Origin: Pontibacter anaerobius
GTDB lineage: Bacteria; Bacteroidota; Bacteroidia; Cytophagales; Hymenobacteraceae
DNA length: 64,000 nucleotides
Assembly (NCBI RefSeq): GCF_026241195.1
Contig: NZ_JAPFQO010000003.1
Location: 310,001-374,000 of the forward strand
Direction of reading: 5' to 3'
The notes beneath the pieces were generated by a model. It made no database searches. It had not been told where the DNA came from and saw nothing but the letters and a program-made list of their open reading frames with translations. Positions 52,674 to 60,986 of this stretch are shown here, piece after piece; positions within the stretch are counted from its first letter, which is position 1, and each line of letters starts with the position of its first letter. The position numbers and the translations under genes are program-made.

Positions 52674-52846
52674 TTTGTGTTATAACGACAGAGTTGCGTT
52701 CTATTGTATAAGCAATGCCCTAAATAAACTATTTTTGATTCAATTATTTAAGAATAGCTCTTTTTATAAGAAACATAGAAATACTTTATACTTGCTGTGT
52801 GTTTTTTAAGTATAGAGCTGTAAACAATCATCTTTAAGGTAAAAAG

Positions 52847-52895
52847 AAAAGCGCCTGGCACTGCTCTAAGTTGGCAGTACCAGGCGCTTTTTTTT
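52847..52895 (-). terminator. Terminator of the glycine-zipper stress protein gene
   Basis: GCGCCTGG (52851-52858) pairs with CCAGGCGC (52880-52887), extended by A/T pairs and an inner ACTG/CAGT. It ends just past the stop codon on the minus strand. Confidence 0.85.
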
Positions 52896-52910
52896 AAGGG
52901 GAGTTACCTA

Positions 52911-53447
52911 TTAATAATAGATATGCTCGCCTCTGTTTTTCTGGAAATGCGTATCGAAGTAACGGGCATCTTCCGGGTTGTGAGGCTTAAAGCCCAGCAC
53001 AATGTTACCCTCTTTTACGCCAGTCTCATATACTTTAGCGCGCTCCTCAGGAATACCGGCACCAATCAGTGCACCGATCAGGCCACCTGTTAAGCCACCA
53101 GCACCAGCGCCAGCCAAACCGGCTGCCAAGGGGCCAGCCACTACCAGGCCAAGGCCAGGGATTGCTACCGAAGTACCAATAGCTGCCACGGCACCTACAA
53201 TGGCACCTAGTGTACCACCAATGGCCGAACCTGCACCTGTACCTTCAAGCGACTTGTTGCCAAGCTCCGTGGTGTCATCTGCGTCCTCGTCTCCGAAGTG
53301 GCGCTTTCTGCCCTCGTCAGACATTACTACATTGATTTCATCTTTATCATAGCCGCGTGCACGCAATTCGTCGTAAGCACGCTCTGCACTTTCTCTGTCT
53401 CTAAACATGGCGGTCATCATGCCCGCCTTATCAGTTGTGTTTACCAT
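52911..53447 (-). CDS. Glycine-zipper general stress protein (GSP17M-like)
   Basis: A 178-residue protein of the general-stress (GSP17M) type. The N-terminus AMFRDRESAERAYDELRARGY is a ferredoxin-like strand-helix pattern; residues about 75-140 are a glycine/alanine zipper (GAGSAIGGTLGAIVGAVAAIG...) that could insert in a membrane. The frame opens to 53504, but that stretch is a hairpin (53484-53511) which looks like the terminator of the fasciclin gene to its right, so the start at 53447 is preferred. Confidence 0.82.
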   Translation of the reverse strand: MVNTTDKAGMMTAMFRDRESAERAYDELRARGYDKDEINVVMSDEGRKRHFGDEDADDTTELGNKSLEGTGAGSAIGGTLGAIVGAVAAIGTSVAIPGLGLVVAGPLAAGLAGAGAGGLTGGLIGALIGAGIPEERAKVYETGVKEGNIVLGFKPHNPEDARYFDTHFQKNRGEHIYY

Positions 53448-53483
53448 AGCTTTTTTATTTTTGGTTTTTACGTTCATATAAAA

Positions 53484-53511
53484 CCGGCAAGTACAATATA
53501 GCATTTGCCGG
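53484..53511 (-). terminator. Terminator of the first fasciclin gene
   Basis: CCGGCAA (53484-53490) pairs with TTGCCGG (53505-53511) around a 14-nt loop, with A/T-rich flanks. It follows the fasciclin gene on the minus strand. Confidence 0.6.
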
Positions 53512-53618
53512 CTTTGTTAATTATAACGGGTCAGTTGGATTATAGTTACGGGTAACCGGCTTTGGCAACAAGGAGGCTATTTTAGTGCCTGTTGTTATTG
53601 CACTGCCTTTGCTATATA

Positions 53619-54284
53619 CTATTCTGATGGTGGGGCCAGCACCCTGTCTATTATATGCACAACTCCGTTTGAGGCCTGCACGTCCGGTACGCGAATACTT
53701 GCGTCGCCTACTTTGATGCTATTGCCTTGGCGGGAGACAATAACCTCGTCGCCCTGGGCGGTTAGCATAGGTGTGCCATCTTTCATCTCATCCGTAGATA
53801 TTCGGTTTGGAAGCACATGCGCCTGGATAATCCTCCTAAGCTCTAGCTTGTTATCAGGGCTTTTTAGGGCCTCTACTGTGCCGGCAGGTAAGGCGGCAAA
53901 GGCTTCGTTGGTTGGGGCAAACACGGTGTAAGGGGCAGGGCTCTCCAGTACAGTAACCATATCTGCTGCTTTAATGAGCTCCAGAAAAGTAGAAAGCTCC
54001 GGCGTTTGCTGGGCCAGTGCTACAATACTTGGTTTTCGACCCAACGGGTTATCGGCTGAAACCACGTCACGGGCAGGGTCTTCTTCCGACATGTCTGTAT
54101 CTGGGTCCATAGGGGCTTGTGAGGCGTCTGTTTCAAGCTCTGCCTGCTGGTCTTCCAGCGCGTTAGCGGCGTCGCCCTCAGCACTCACTGTGCTGTTCAT
54201 ACTTGCGTTTGTATCGGAACCGGCACAACTCCAGAAAAGAGATGCTGCCATTAGGGCAAACGGTACTATCTTCAGTTTTTTCAT
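53619..54284 (-). CDS. Fasciclin (FAS1) domain lipoprotein, copy 1
   Basis: A 221-residue lipoprotein with lipobox SLFWSC, an acidic/polar linker of about 60 residues, and one FAS1 domain (VALAQQTPELSTFLELIKAADMV..., with YTVFAPTNEAF and the H2-type HVLPNRIS). FAS1 domains mediate adhesion or cell-surface interactions. It is one of three FAS1 genes in a row, all minus-strand, each followed by its own terminator. Confidence 0.88.
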   Translation of the reverse strand: MKKLKIVPFALMAASLFWSCAGSDTNASMNSTVSAEGDAANALEDQQAELETDASQAPMDPDTDMSEEDPARDVVSADNPLGRKPSIVALAQQTPELSTFLELIKAADMVTVLESPAPYTVFAPTNEAFAALPAGTVEALKSPDNKLELRRIIQAHVLPNRISTDEMKDGTPMLTAQGDEVIVSRQGNSIKVGDASIRVPDVQASNGVVHIIDRVLAPPSE

Positions 54285-54362
54285 AGTCTATAGGTTTGTT
54301 TTATTAATTTTTACATGATTCTGCCGCAAAATGTTAATCAGGTCAGTTCGGTTAGCTAGCAA

Positions 54363-54400
54363 AGGCAGGCGCCCTTCCACAACAGGAAGGGCGCCTGCCT
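54363..54400 (-). terminator. Terminator of the second fasciclin gene
   Basis: A 16-bp perfect stem AGGCAGGCGCCCTTCC (54363-54378) with its complement (54385-54400) around a 6-nt loop, about 22 bp past the stop. Confidence 0.9.
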
Positions 54401-54422
54401 AATTTCTGTACAAGTTGCCAGC

Positions 54423-55091
54423 CTAAAACTGATCTATGGTATCCACGATCGGTGCGATCACTTTATCCACTACATGCAGCACCCCGTTAGAAGCGTCTAC
54501 ATCTGCTTTCACAATGCTGGCGCCTCCAATAGTTACACCTGAGCCGCTATCGGCTATATCTACCATAATATACTCTCCTCCGCCGGTTTCTAGGCGCTGG
54601 CTGCTGTTAAAACCCGCCGAGTTTACTTTGCCAGGCAGTAAGTGGGCCTGTAGCAGTTTGATCAACTGTGCTTTGTTTTCGGTCTTCATTAGCGTGTTCA
54701 GAGAGTCCTGGGGCCATTGGGCGAAGGCCTGGTTGGTTGGGGCAAACACTGTAAAGGGCTCCTCCCGCTGCATCAGGGCGTCAGACAGTTCTGCCTGCTC
54801 TACCAATGTTGCAAAAGTAGACAGGTTCGGGTCCATTTTGGCCAGCGTTACTAGGTCGAACTGTGCTGTGTTGGCTACGCTGGTATACATCTGGCTGTAG
54901 TCAACATCCCTGGCACTACTGTCTATACTTGCCCCGGTGTGGGCCTCAGTTCCTGTTGTATCACTGGCCATTGTCTGCGCCTCGTTCACGTTCATGTTGT
55001 CCTGTGTGGTGTCGCTGGAGCTTGCGCAGCTAAACAGGCCTCCTGACACTATACCTGCAACTATAAGGGTTTGGGGGAATAGCTTTATCAT
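54423..55091 (-). CDS. Fasciclin (FAS1) domain lipoprotein, copy 2
   Basis: A 222-residue lipoprotein with lipobox LFSC and one FAS1 domain (LVTLAKMDPNLSTFATLVEQA, FTVFAPTNQAF, LLPGKVNSAGF, ending DKVIAP). The linker is Ser/Thr/Asp-rich. It shares plan and length with copies 1 and 3, and differs most in the linker, as expected for duplicated secreted proteins. Confidence 0.88.
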   Translation of the reverse strand: MIKLFPQTLIVAGIVSGGLFSCASSSDTTQDNMNVNEAQTMASDTTGTEAHTGASIDSSARDVDYSQMYTSVANTAQFDLVTLAKMDPNLSTFATLVEQAELSDALMQREEPFTVFAPTNQAFAQWPQDSLNTLMKTENKAQLIKLLQAHLLPGKVNSAGFNSSQRLETGGGEYIMVDIADSGSGVTIGGASIVKADVDASNGVLHVVDKVIAPIVDTIDQF

Positions 55092-55150
55092 ATGCTGAAT
55101 AGTTAAGTTAAAAGCGATAGCTATACTTTAAACGTGTGGTCTATAAAAAA

Positions 55151-55180
55151 GAAAGCTCTCTTAAAAATAAGAGAGCTTTC
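55151..55180 (-). terminator. Terminator of the third fasciclin gene
   Basis: GAAAGCTCTCTT (55151-55162) pairs with AAGAGAGCTTTC (55169-55180), with A/T flanks. Confidence 0.85.
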
Positions 55181-55203
55181 AACGTATCTAAGCTTAGTCA
55201 GGT

Positions 55204-55935
55204 TTAGTACCCAACATTATCGCCTTCCTGCACATCTTCAGGAAGTATAACACTATCGATCACATGGATGACACCATTCGATCCTTCAATGTTAGGGCGA
55301 ATCACCTGGGCGCCGCCTACACGGATATTGGTATTGTTTACACCCACCTCAACCGGGATATAAGAATCCTCTGACATCTGGATGCGTGAGTTATTCTGGA
55401 ACTGCATGGAAGATACCTCGCTAGGCAGTACGTGCGCCTGCAATACCCTCATCAACTGGGCTTTATTCTCAGACAGGAGCAGTGATTCCAGTTTCTCCTT
55501 AGGTATCTTCGCGAAGGCCTCGTTAGTAGGGGCGAACAGGGTGTATTCTTCTAACCTGTCAAGATCACTTTTCAGGTTAGCCTGTTCCATGAGTGTTACA
55601 AAAGTTGACAGGTTTGGTTCCATTTTAGCCAGTTCCAGCACATCGTACTGTTCTGTATCATCAATGTTCTCAAACATGTTATCAATCTCCACGGTGTTTT
55701 CCAGGGATAGGGAAGTTGTGGATAAGGTAGCAACTGGGGCAACGGCCACTACAGACTCTTCTACCACTACTGCATCCGCATCTTCAGTGTTACCAGCCAT
55801 CGTCTGGGTTTCGCTCATGGTCATGTCGCTGTCCATGGCAGTGGTATCGTCCATTGTGTCGCTCGAACTCGCGCAGCCAAAGCCAAACAGCATGGTCGCA
55901 GCAAGAGCCATAGGTATGATTGTTCTCTTTTTCAT
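55204..55935 (-). CDS. Fasciclin (FAS1) domain lipoprotein, copy 3
   Basis: A 243-residue lipoprotein with lipobox FGFGC and one FAS1 domain (VLELAKMEPNLSTFVTLMEQA, YTLFAPTNEAF, VLPSEVSSMQF). The linker is Asp/Thr/Val-rich and longer than in the other two. It is transcribed first in the tandem array. Confidence 0.88.
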   Translation of the reverse strand: MKKRTIIPMALAATMLFGFGCASSSDTMDDTTAMDSDMTMSETQTMAGNTEDADAVVVEESVVAVAPVATLSTTSLSLENTVEIDNMFENIDDTEQYDVLELAKMEPNLSTFVTLMEQANLKSDLDRLEEYTLFAPTNEAFAKIPKEKLESLLLSENKAQLMRVLQAHVLPSEVSSMQFQNNSRIQMSEDSYIPVEVGVNNTNIRVGGAQVIRPNIEGSNGVIHVIDSVILPEDVQEGDNVGY

Positions 55936-56114
55936 AGCTTTCAGTTTATTATATTAGTGTTCAAAATAATATGGTAGCTCAGAAGCTCTGAGTACCTGTT
56001 TCACTTAATAATATAACTGAACTGCGCTGAAAATGTTGAGGTAACCTATTGGTTTTTCATTAGTTAAGAACAATTAAAGGCTGGTTGGACTTAAAGGTTA
56101 CGCTACTCTGCTAA

Positions 56115-57200
56115 TTAATTATATACTTTCACCACAAATACATGGTCTTGCAGCTTTTTGAGTTGCTGTGGTCTGTTTTGGGCTGAAAGAGTATTATTTT
56201 TGGGCAACGTTAACGGCTGCACCTGTCCGGTTATGGCTAGTTCATTGATCAGCTGAAGCAGGTAAGCGGATTTGATGGCAAATGCAGCACCTTCCTGTCC
56301 TGCCTGTTTGCCACTGATCACCCCGATCAGGTTACCCTTGTCATCCAGTAGCGGACCACCGCTGTTGCCGGGGTTCAGCGGAATCGAGATCTGGTAAGCC
56401 GTGGTATCGCCCTCGAAGCCAGAGGCAGAGCTAAGGGAGCCTTCTCCAAAAACAATATCCTCGCGTGGGTAACCAAGCGTAAACACACGCTCACCCAACT
56501 CGCTCTCCGTGTTCTTAAACGTGTAAGGCAGTTTGCCAAACCCTGCAAAATTTCCTTCAGATACCTTAAGTATGGATAGGTCATGTATCTCGTCGCGGTA
56601 AATCTCGCTTACTTTATACTTCAGGCCGGCCTTGTTCTCGATCATAATAGAGTCGGCGCCTTCTACTACGTGTGAGCTGGTCACCACATACCCATCGGAG
56701 GAGATGGCAAAGCCGGTACCGCTAAAAGCAGCCGGACGCGGCGCAGGTTTGCTGGCGTCGTTTATACCGTTGATAATGGCGGTTTGCGCTTTCTTGAGGC
56801 GCTCTACCTCGCGGCGCAACTCTACGTAGCGGGCTGTCTGCTGCTGCACAGGGGCTTTCATCTGCTGCACACTCCAGAGCGTACCAAATACCGAGAGTAA
56901 CGACACACTGGCAGCCACTGCCACCGTTTGCTTGTGGCGGTTCCAGTATACTGTCCAGCCGTTTGGTGCGGCTGGCTGCTGCTCGGCCTCCATCTGGCTG
57001 TGAATATTGTTCAGTTGCTGGCGCAGGTCTCTGCGCTGGCCAAAGCCCTTCAGGGCCTGCAGCATTTGCCTGTGTTCGCGTACCTGCTCAGCCAGGCGTG
57101 CATCGGTGCGCAGCAGTGCCTCAAAGCCTGCCCTTTCCTCAGCGGCCATCTGCCCGTTCAGGTAACGTTCAATCTCTTCGTATGCGCGGTATTCTAACAT
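56115..57200 (-). CDS. Anti-sigma-like/trypsin-like serine protease fusion
   Basis: A 361-residue protein. The N-terminal ~80 residues (YEEIERYLNGQM, EERAGFEALLRTD, LAEQVREHRQMLQALKG) resemble the cytoplasmic part of Bacteroidota anti-sigma proteins. A single helix near 95-115 (VAVAASVSLLSVFGTLW) crosses the membrane, and the remainder is an HtrA/Deg-like protease with His in TSSHVV, Asp in IHDLSIL and Ser in PGNSGGP, but without a PDZ domain. The ECF sigma gene lies 31 bp upstream. ATG 57200 is the preferred start. A role as a membrane stress sensor is inference. Confidence 0.8.
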   Translation of the reverse strand: MLEYRAYEEIERYLNGQMAAEERAGFEALLRTDARLAEQVREHRQMLQALKGFGQRRDLRQQLNNIHSQMEAEQQPAAPNGWTVYWNRHKQTVAVAASVSLLSVFGTLWSVQQMKAPVQQQTARYVELRREVERLKKAQTAIINGINDASKPAPRPAAFSGTGFAISSDGYVVTSSHVVEGADSIMIENKAGLKYKVSEIYRDEIHDLSILKVSEGNFAGFGKLPYTFKNTESELGERVFTLGYPREDIVFGEGSLSSASGFEGDTTAYQISIPLNPGNSGGPLLDDKGNLIGVISGKQAGQEGAAFAIKSAYLLQLINELAITGQVQPLTLPKNNTLSAQNRPQQLKKLQDHVFVVKVYN

Positions 57201-57231
57201 GGTAGTCTTCTCCCAGAAAGTGTTTGCCTGA

Positions 57232-57804
57232 TCAAACTTCAGGCTTATAGGTAGCAAAAAATATCTTCTTCAGGCGTTGCAGGCATTTATACTTCTGGTT
57301 CTTGGCTGTGTCGGTGTTGGTGTAGCCAAACTTGTCAGTAATGTCCTGCATGTTCTGCATGCGTATGTAATAATCCTCAATCAGGCTGCGGCACGGCTCG
57401 CCGAGCTGCTCCAGCGCATCACCCATCACCCCGAACTGCTTTTCCTGCTCCTCGTGGTGCAGGGTGTCTTCCTCAACGGGTACAAAGCTGTCGGTCTCAT
57501 CCAGCCGGGTGGCGTAGCGGCCTTTCTCAGCCAGGCGCTTTAGCCAGAGCCTTCTGCACACCGAGTAGAGGTAAGTCTTTATCTGGCAGGTCAGCTCCAG
57601 GTTATTGTCCTTTATCTTCTCGTAAAAAACGATAACGCCTTCCTGGTAAATGTCCTTGGCCTCGTCATCGGTTCCGCTGTTACTCAAAATAAAGTGAGAA
57701 ATCATTGGGAAGTATAGTTTGTACAGGTGGGCCAGCGCTCTTTCGTCGCTGCGCCGGATGCCCTCTATAACCGCCTCATCCGTCTCATACAAACTCTTCT
57801 TCAT
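57232..57804 (-). CDS. ECF-type RNA polymerase sigma factor
   Basis: A 190-residue sigma70-family ECF factor. The sigma2 region includes ALAHLYKLYFPMISHFI and DEAKDIYQEGVIVFYEKI; the sigma4 region includes LEQLGEPCRSLIEDYYIRMQNMQDI and a C-terminal helix-turn-helix with NTDTAKNQKYKCLQRL. It precedes, on the same strand, the anti-sigma-like protease. The start at 57804 (MKKSLYE) is chosen over 57813. Target promoters cannot be predicted by eye. Confidence 0.9.
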   Translation of the reverse strand: MKKSLYETDEAVIEGIRRSDERALAHLYKLYFPMISHFILSNSGTDDEAKDIYQEGVIVFYEKIKDNNLELTCQIKTYLYSVCRRLWLKRLAEKGRYATRLDETDSFVPVEEDTLHHEEQEKQFGVMGDALEQLGEPCRSLIEDYYIRMQNMQDITDKFGYTNTDTAKNQKYKCLQRLKKIFFATYKPEV

Positions 57805-57838
57805 TCCAGTCAAATTTTAATACGCTTGCGGGCGTTTT

Positions 57839-57887
57839 GTAACCCATCAAAAAAATAATTTTAAAAATTTTCAGAAAGCAGGGTTAC
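57839..57887. promoter_or_regulatory. Inverted repeat between the sigma gene and the small lipoprotein gene
   Basis: GTAACCC (57839-57845) is mirrored by GGGTTAC (57881-57887) across an A/T-rich core that could hold one or both divergent promoters. It may be an operator, though this is position-based only. Confidence 0.35.
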
Positions 57888-57950
57888 CTCTTCCCGTTTT
57901 CGGTATGAAGTTCAAAATCGAAACCAAAACACTTAATCACAAACACAAAA

Positions 57951-58145
57951 ATGAAAAATTTATTCAAATTCGCTATCGTAGCCCTTGCTCTTGTTACTTT
58001 CACTGCTTGCAACGAAGAAGCAACTACTGAGACTGAAGCTGTTGAGACTGAAGTTGTAGAAGAGACTCCAGTTGTTGAGGAAGAAGTAGTAGTAGAAGAA
58101 GATTCTGCTGCTGTTGAGGCTGACTCTGCTACTGTAGTTGAGTAG
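57951..58145 (+). CDS. Small acidic lipoprotein
   Basis: A 64-residue lipoprotein: signal with lipobox TFTAC at about residues 16-20, then a mature tail of ~44 residues rich in Glu, Val, Thr and Ala with repeats of the type EEVVVEED. Too small for the usual ORF filters but has a clean signal peptide, a leader and its own terminator, so it is real. It is divergent from the sigma factor gene. Confidence 0.75.
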   Translation: MKNLFKFAIVALALVTFTACNEEATTETEAVETEVVEETPVVEEEVVVEEDSAAVEADSATVVE

Positions 58146-58191
58146 TTATAAGTAAGGACTACAGCGAATAGCTTATAGTTCCGAAACACAT

Positions 58192-58231
58192 CATCGGGCC
58201 TCGTGCATCTGCGCGAGGCCCGATGCTTTTT
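58192..58231 (+). terminator. Terminator of the small lipoprotein gene
   Basis: CATCGGGCCTCG (58192-58203) pairs with CGAGGCCCGATG (58214-58225), followed by CTTTTT. Confidence 0.9.
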
Positions 58232-58259
58232 AGGCCAGCGCAAAACACGCCAGCGCTTG

Positions 58260-58310
58260 TATAAAAGCAGCAAGGCCAGCTAAAGTATAGCTGGCCTTGC
58301 TGCTTTTATA
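58260..58310 (-). terminator. Terminator of the proline dehydrogenase gene
   Basis: Perfect 23-bp arms (58260-58282 and 58288-58310) around a 5-nt loop, rich in A/T at the outer ends, just past the stop on the minus strand. The longest perfect stem in the window. Confidence 0.9.
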
Positions 58311-58312
58311 CT

Positions 58313-59500
58313 TTAGCGTTTTGCTGCCTTACGGCGTTCTATTTCACTTTGGATCAGGCTAAACTCGCGGCTGCTCTGCCCGGCTATAGCTGTGTTCTCA
58401 TTGGCGCGGCGCAGCAGGTAAGGCATCACCTCTACCACCGGGCCGTATGGTACGTACTTGGCTACGTTGTAACCGGCGTTTGCCAGGTTATAGGAGAGGT
58501 TGTCGCTCATGCCGAAGAGCTGGGCAAAGTATACGCGCGGGTCGTTCGGGGCAATGTTGTGCTCGGCCATCAGCTCCATCAGCAGGTAACAACTGGCCTC
58601 GTTGTGGGTGCCGTTGCAGAAGGCGATGCGGTCAATATGATCCACGCAGAAGCGCAGCGCATTGTCAAACAGCTTATCGCTAGCCTCTTTGGTCGGGTTG
58701 ATTGGGCTCTCGTACCCTTCCAGCTGCGCGCGCTTTCGCTCCTTCTCCATGTAGGCGCCGCGCACCAGCTTGGCACCCATGTAGTAGCCGCCCTTTATGG
58801 CATTCTCGTAATCGCGCTGGAGTACGTCGAGCCTATCGTGGCGGTAGAGTTGGTATGTGTTGTAGATGTTAGCCTTCTCCTTGTTATAGAGCTCCATCAT
58901 CTCGTAGGTCAGGTTATCGATGGTATCCTGAATCCAGCTTTCCTCCGCATCTATAAACACGCGTACATCGCGTTTGTAACAACGCTCACAGATCTCGTTC
59001 ACGCGGTCGCGGCCACGCTCAAAGGCGGCACGCTCGGTAACGGAAAGCTCCTGCTTCTTCTGCACCTTCTCCAACAGGTTAATGTCGATCAGGCCGGTGA
59101 TTTTGAAGACCGAGAACGGGATATTTTTATTGCCGTGGGCTTTCTCGATGCCGTGCAGCAGTTCGTCGCGGGTGGCGTCGAAGCTTTTCTCATCGCCCTC
59201 GCCCTCCACCGAGTAATCCAGAATAGTGCCGATGTTATACTTTGCCAGCTCCTGCACCGCGCGCTCCGACTCCTCAATGGTTTCGCCGCCGCAGAAGTGG
59301 TTGAAGATAGTTGGCTTGATCAGGAATTTAACGGGGAGATGCAGGTTTAGGGCCGTGTTCAGCAGGGCGCCGCCAGCCTTCACAAAAGTGTTGCTGTTCA
59401 TGGCCTTAAACAGCAGGTACATCTTAAACAGCTCAGTATCGGATTTGGATGAAAAAGCGACTGCTGTATCGTCGAAAGAGACTTTGGTAATCAGGTTCAT
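58313..59500 (-). CDS. Proline dehydrogenase
   Basis: FAD enzyme oxidising proline to pyrroline-5-carboxylate. The 395-residue chain has the TIM-barrel ProDH core: DYSVEGEG, RDVRVFIDAEESWIQ, GGYYMGAKLVRGAYMEKER, FCNGTHNEAS, and FAQLFGMSDNLS, with YVPYGPVVEVMPYLLRRANEN near the end. It is a monofunctional form, unlike the PutA fusions of proteobacteria. No P5C dehydrogenase is next to it. Confidence 0.93.
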   Translation of the reverse strand: MNLITKVSFDDTAVAFSSKSDTELFKMYLLFKAMNSNTFVKAGGALLNTALNLHLPVKFLIKPTIFNHFCGGETIEESERAVQELAKYNIGTILDYSVEGEGDEKSFDATRDELLHGIEKAHGNKNIPFSVFKITGLIDINLLEKVQKKQELSVTERAAFERGRDRVNEICERCYKRDVRVFIDAEESWIQDTIDNLTYEMMELYNKEKANIYNTYQLYRHDRLDVLQRDYENAIKGGYYMGAKLVRGAYMEKERKRAQLEGYESPINPTKEASDKLFDNALRFCVDHIDRIAFCNGTHNEASCYLLMELMAEHNIAPNDPRVYFAQLFGMSDNLSYNLANAGYNVAKYVPYGPVVEVMPYLLRRANENTAIAGQSSREFSLIQSEIERRKAAKR

Positions 59501-59644
59501 GTAAGGTTGTATTAGCGGTGCAAAGATAGTGCTTCGGGCCTAGTACACAACCATAAACAACGGCTGCATCAGGTAAATTTATACTTTGCCGTAAGTATAA
59601 ACCACACGCACTGTTTTGCTGTTTAGCTTTAAGGGCGATGCTGG

Positions 59645-59658
59645 CCCGGCCGGCCGGG
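59645..59658. promoter_or_regulatory. 14-bp palindrome in the DAHP synthase upstream region
   Basis: CCCGGCCGGCCGGG is a perfect palindrome about 60 bp before the DAHP synthase start, flanked by TATACTT heptamers. It may be an operator; nothing else supports that. Confidence 0.35.
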
Positions 59659-59701
59659 TTAATTTATACTTTAACGGCTGCCTTTTTTGCGCCGCATCGG
59701 C

Positions 59702-59709
59702 TACCTTTG
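59702..59709 (+). promoter_or_regulatory. -7 element for the DAHP synthase gene
   Basis: TACCTTTG matches TAnnTTTG, 9 bp before the ATG at 59719. A TTTG at 59686-59689 is too close (12 bp) for a standard -33 box. Confidence 0.4.
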
Positions 59710-59718
59710 TAACAATAC

Positions 59719-60819
59719 ATGCAATTGATGAAGTTTAATCCTACGAAGTCTTTTTTCACGGAGCTGCAGGCAGGGCAGGGGCACCCGCTTGTAATTGCCG
59801 GCCCGTGCAGTGCCGAAACCGAGGAGCAGGTGATGCAAACGGCCGCGGCGCTGAAGCAGCAGAACGTCCACTTGTTCAGGGCCGGTATCTGGAAGCCGCG
59901 CACGCGCCCGGGCAGTTTTGAGGGCGTGGGCTCCAAAGGGCTGGCCTGGCTGAACCGCGTAAAGCGTGAGCTGGGGATGCGGGTGGCCATCGAGGTAGCC
60001 ACCGCCCGCCATGTGGAGGAAGCGTTGAAGCAGGAGATAGATGTGCTCTGGATCGGTGCCCGCACGACCGTGAACCCCTTTGCCGTGCAGGAGATAGCCG
60101 ATGCGCTGCAAGGTGTGAATGTGCCGGTGATGGTGAAGAACCCCGTGAACCCGGACCTAGCGCTGTGGATCGGGGCCATCGAGCGGATGTACCATGCAGG
60201 CGTTACAGATTTAGCGGCCATTCATCGCGGCTTTTCCTCTTACCAGAAATCAAAGTATAGGAATGTGCCGGTGTGGCAGATCCCGATCGAGCTGAAGGCG
60301 CGTTACCAGAGCCTGCCGATGATCGTGGACCCTAGCCACATCGGGGGCAAGCGCGACCTGATCTTCCCGGTGTCGCAGAAGGCGCTGGACCTGGGCTACG
60401 ACGGTATGATGATAGAAACGCACCTGACCCCGGACAAGGCGCTGAGCGATGCGGAGCAGCAGGTAACCCCCGATGCCCTGAAAGCCATACTTGCCAAACT
60501 GCAGGTACGTAAAACAAATTACGATGATGCCGAGCTGGTGAATCGGGCCGAGGAACTTCGCCTGCAGATAGACGCTGCCGACCACGACATTATTGCGGCC
60601 CTGGGCCGGCGCATGGCGCTGGTGGAGCAGATAGGGGAGTATAAAAAACTGAACAACGTGCAGGTGCTGCAGCTGGAGCGCTGGAAGGAAATCTTCCGGA
60701 GCCGCGGCGAGTGGGCCGAGGATGCCGGCCTGAACCATGCCTTCATTGAAGAGCTTTACAAACTGATCCACGTGGAATCCATCCGAAAGCAAACCCAGAT
60801 TTTAGACGGGGACCGGTGA
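59719..60819 (+). CDS. DAHP synthase-chorismate mutase fusion
   Basis: A 366-residue bifunctional enzyme. Residues ~15-265 are a DAHP synthase of the AroG/KDOPS-like group: AGPCSAE near 27, FRAGIWKPRTRPGSF, GART, VKNPVNPD, and DPSHIGGKRD. Residues ~270-366 are an AroQ-type chorismate mutase (AELVNRAEELRLQIDAADHDIIAALGRRMALVEQIGEYK). This links chorismate entry and tyrosine/phenylalanine exit; such fusions are often feedback-controlled. A second ATG at 59728 is an alternative start. aroB and aroA follow. Confidence 0.9.
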   Translation: MQLMKFNPTKSFFTELQAGQGHPLVIAGPCSAETEEQVMQTAAALKQQNVHLFRAGIWKPRTRPGSFEGVGSKGLAWLNRVKRELGMRVAIEVATARHVEEALKQEIDVLWIGARTTVNPFAVQEIADALQGVNVPVMVKNPVNPDLALWIGAIERMYHAGVTDLAAIHRGFSSYQKSKYRNVPVWQIPIELKARYQSLPMIVDPSHIGGKRDLIFPVSQKALDLGYDGMMIETHLTPDKALSDAEQQVTPDALKAILAKLQVRKTNYDDAELVNRAEELRLQIDAADHDIIAALGRRMALVEQIGEYKKLNNVQVLQLERWKEIFRSRGEWAEDAGLNHAFIEELYKLIHVESIRKQTQILDGDR

Positions 60820-60981
60820 TTAAAGGGAATATCTGGTGATTAAGGAGGTTTTTTTAGATTAAATAAGGTTTCTTAATCAGATATAATAAGCATAATTTAT
60901 GCATTGAAATTAAACGGATTAAGTTTGATTGACAGATTTCTTAATCAATCCTAATCTATAAAGTCACTTTAATCTGTGGTC
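60811..60981. repeat. A/T-rich spacer with GATTAA repeats before aroB
   Basis: GACCGGTGATTAA (60811-60823) overlaps the previous gene's stop, and TTAATCTGTGGTC (60969-60981) is 5 bp before the aroB start. Both are the serC-leader motif. Several further GATTAA/TTAATC hexamers lie between them (60820-60960). The spacer is 167 bp, unusually long for cotranscribed shikimate genes. Confidence 0.55.
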
Positions 60982-60986
60982 TTACT

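Noticed and set aside
58349-59350. 333-residue plus-strand frame opposite proline dehydrogenase
   Set aside because: Antisense to a well-supported gene, with no recognisable domain; a codon-bias shadow.
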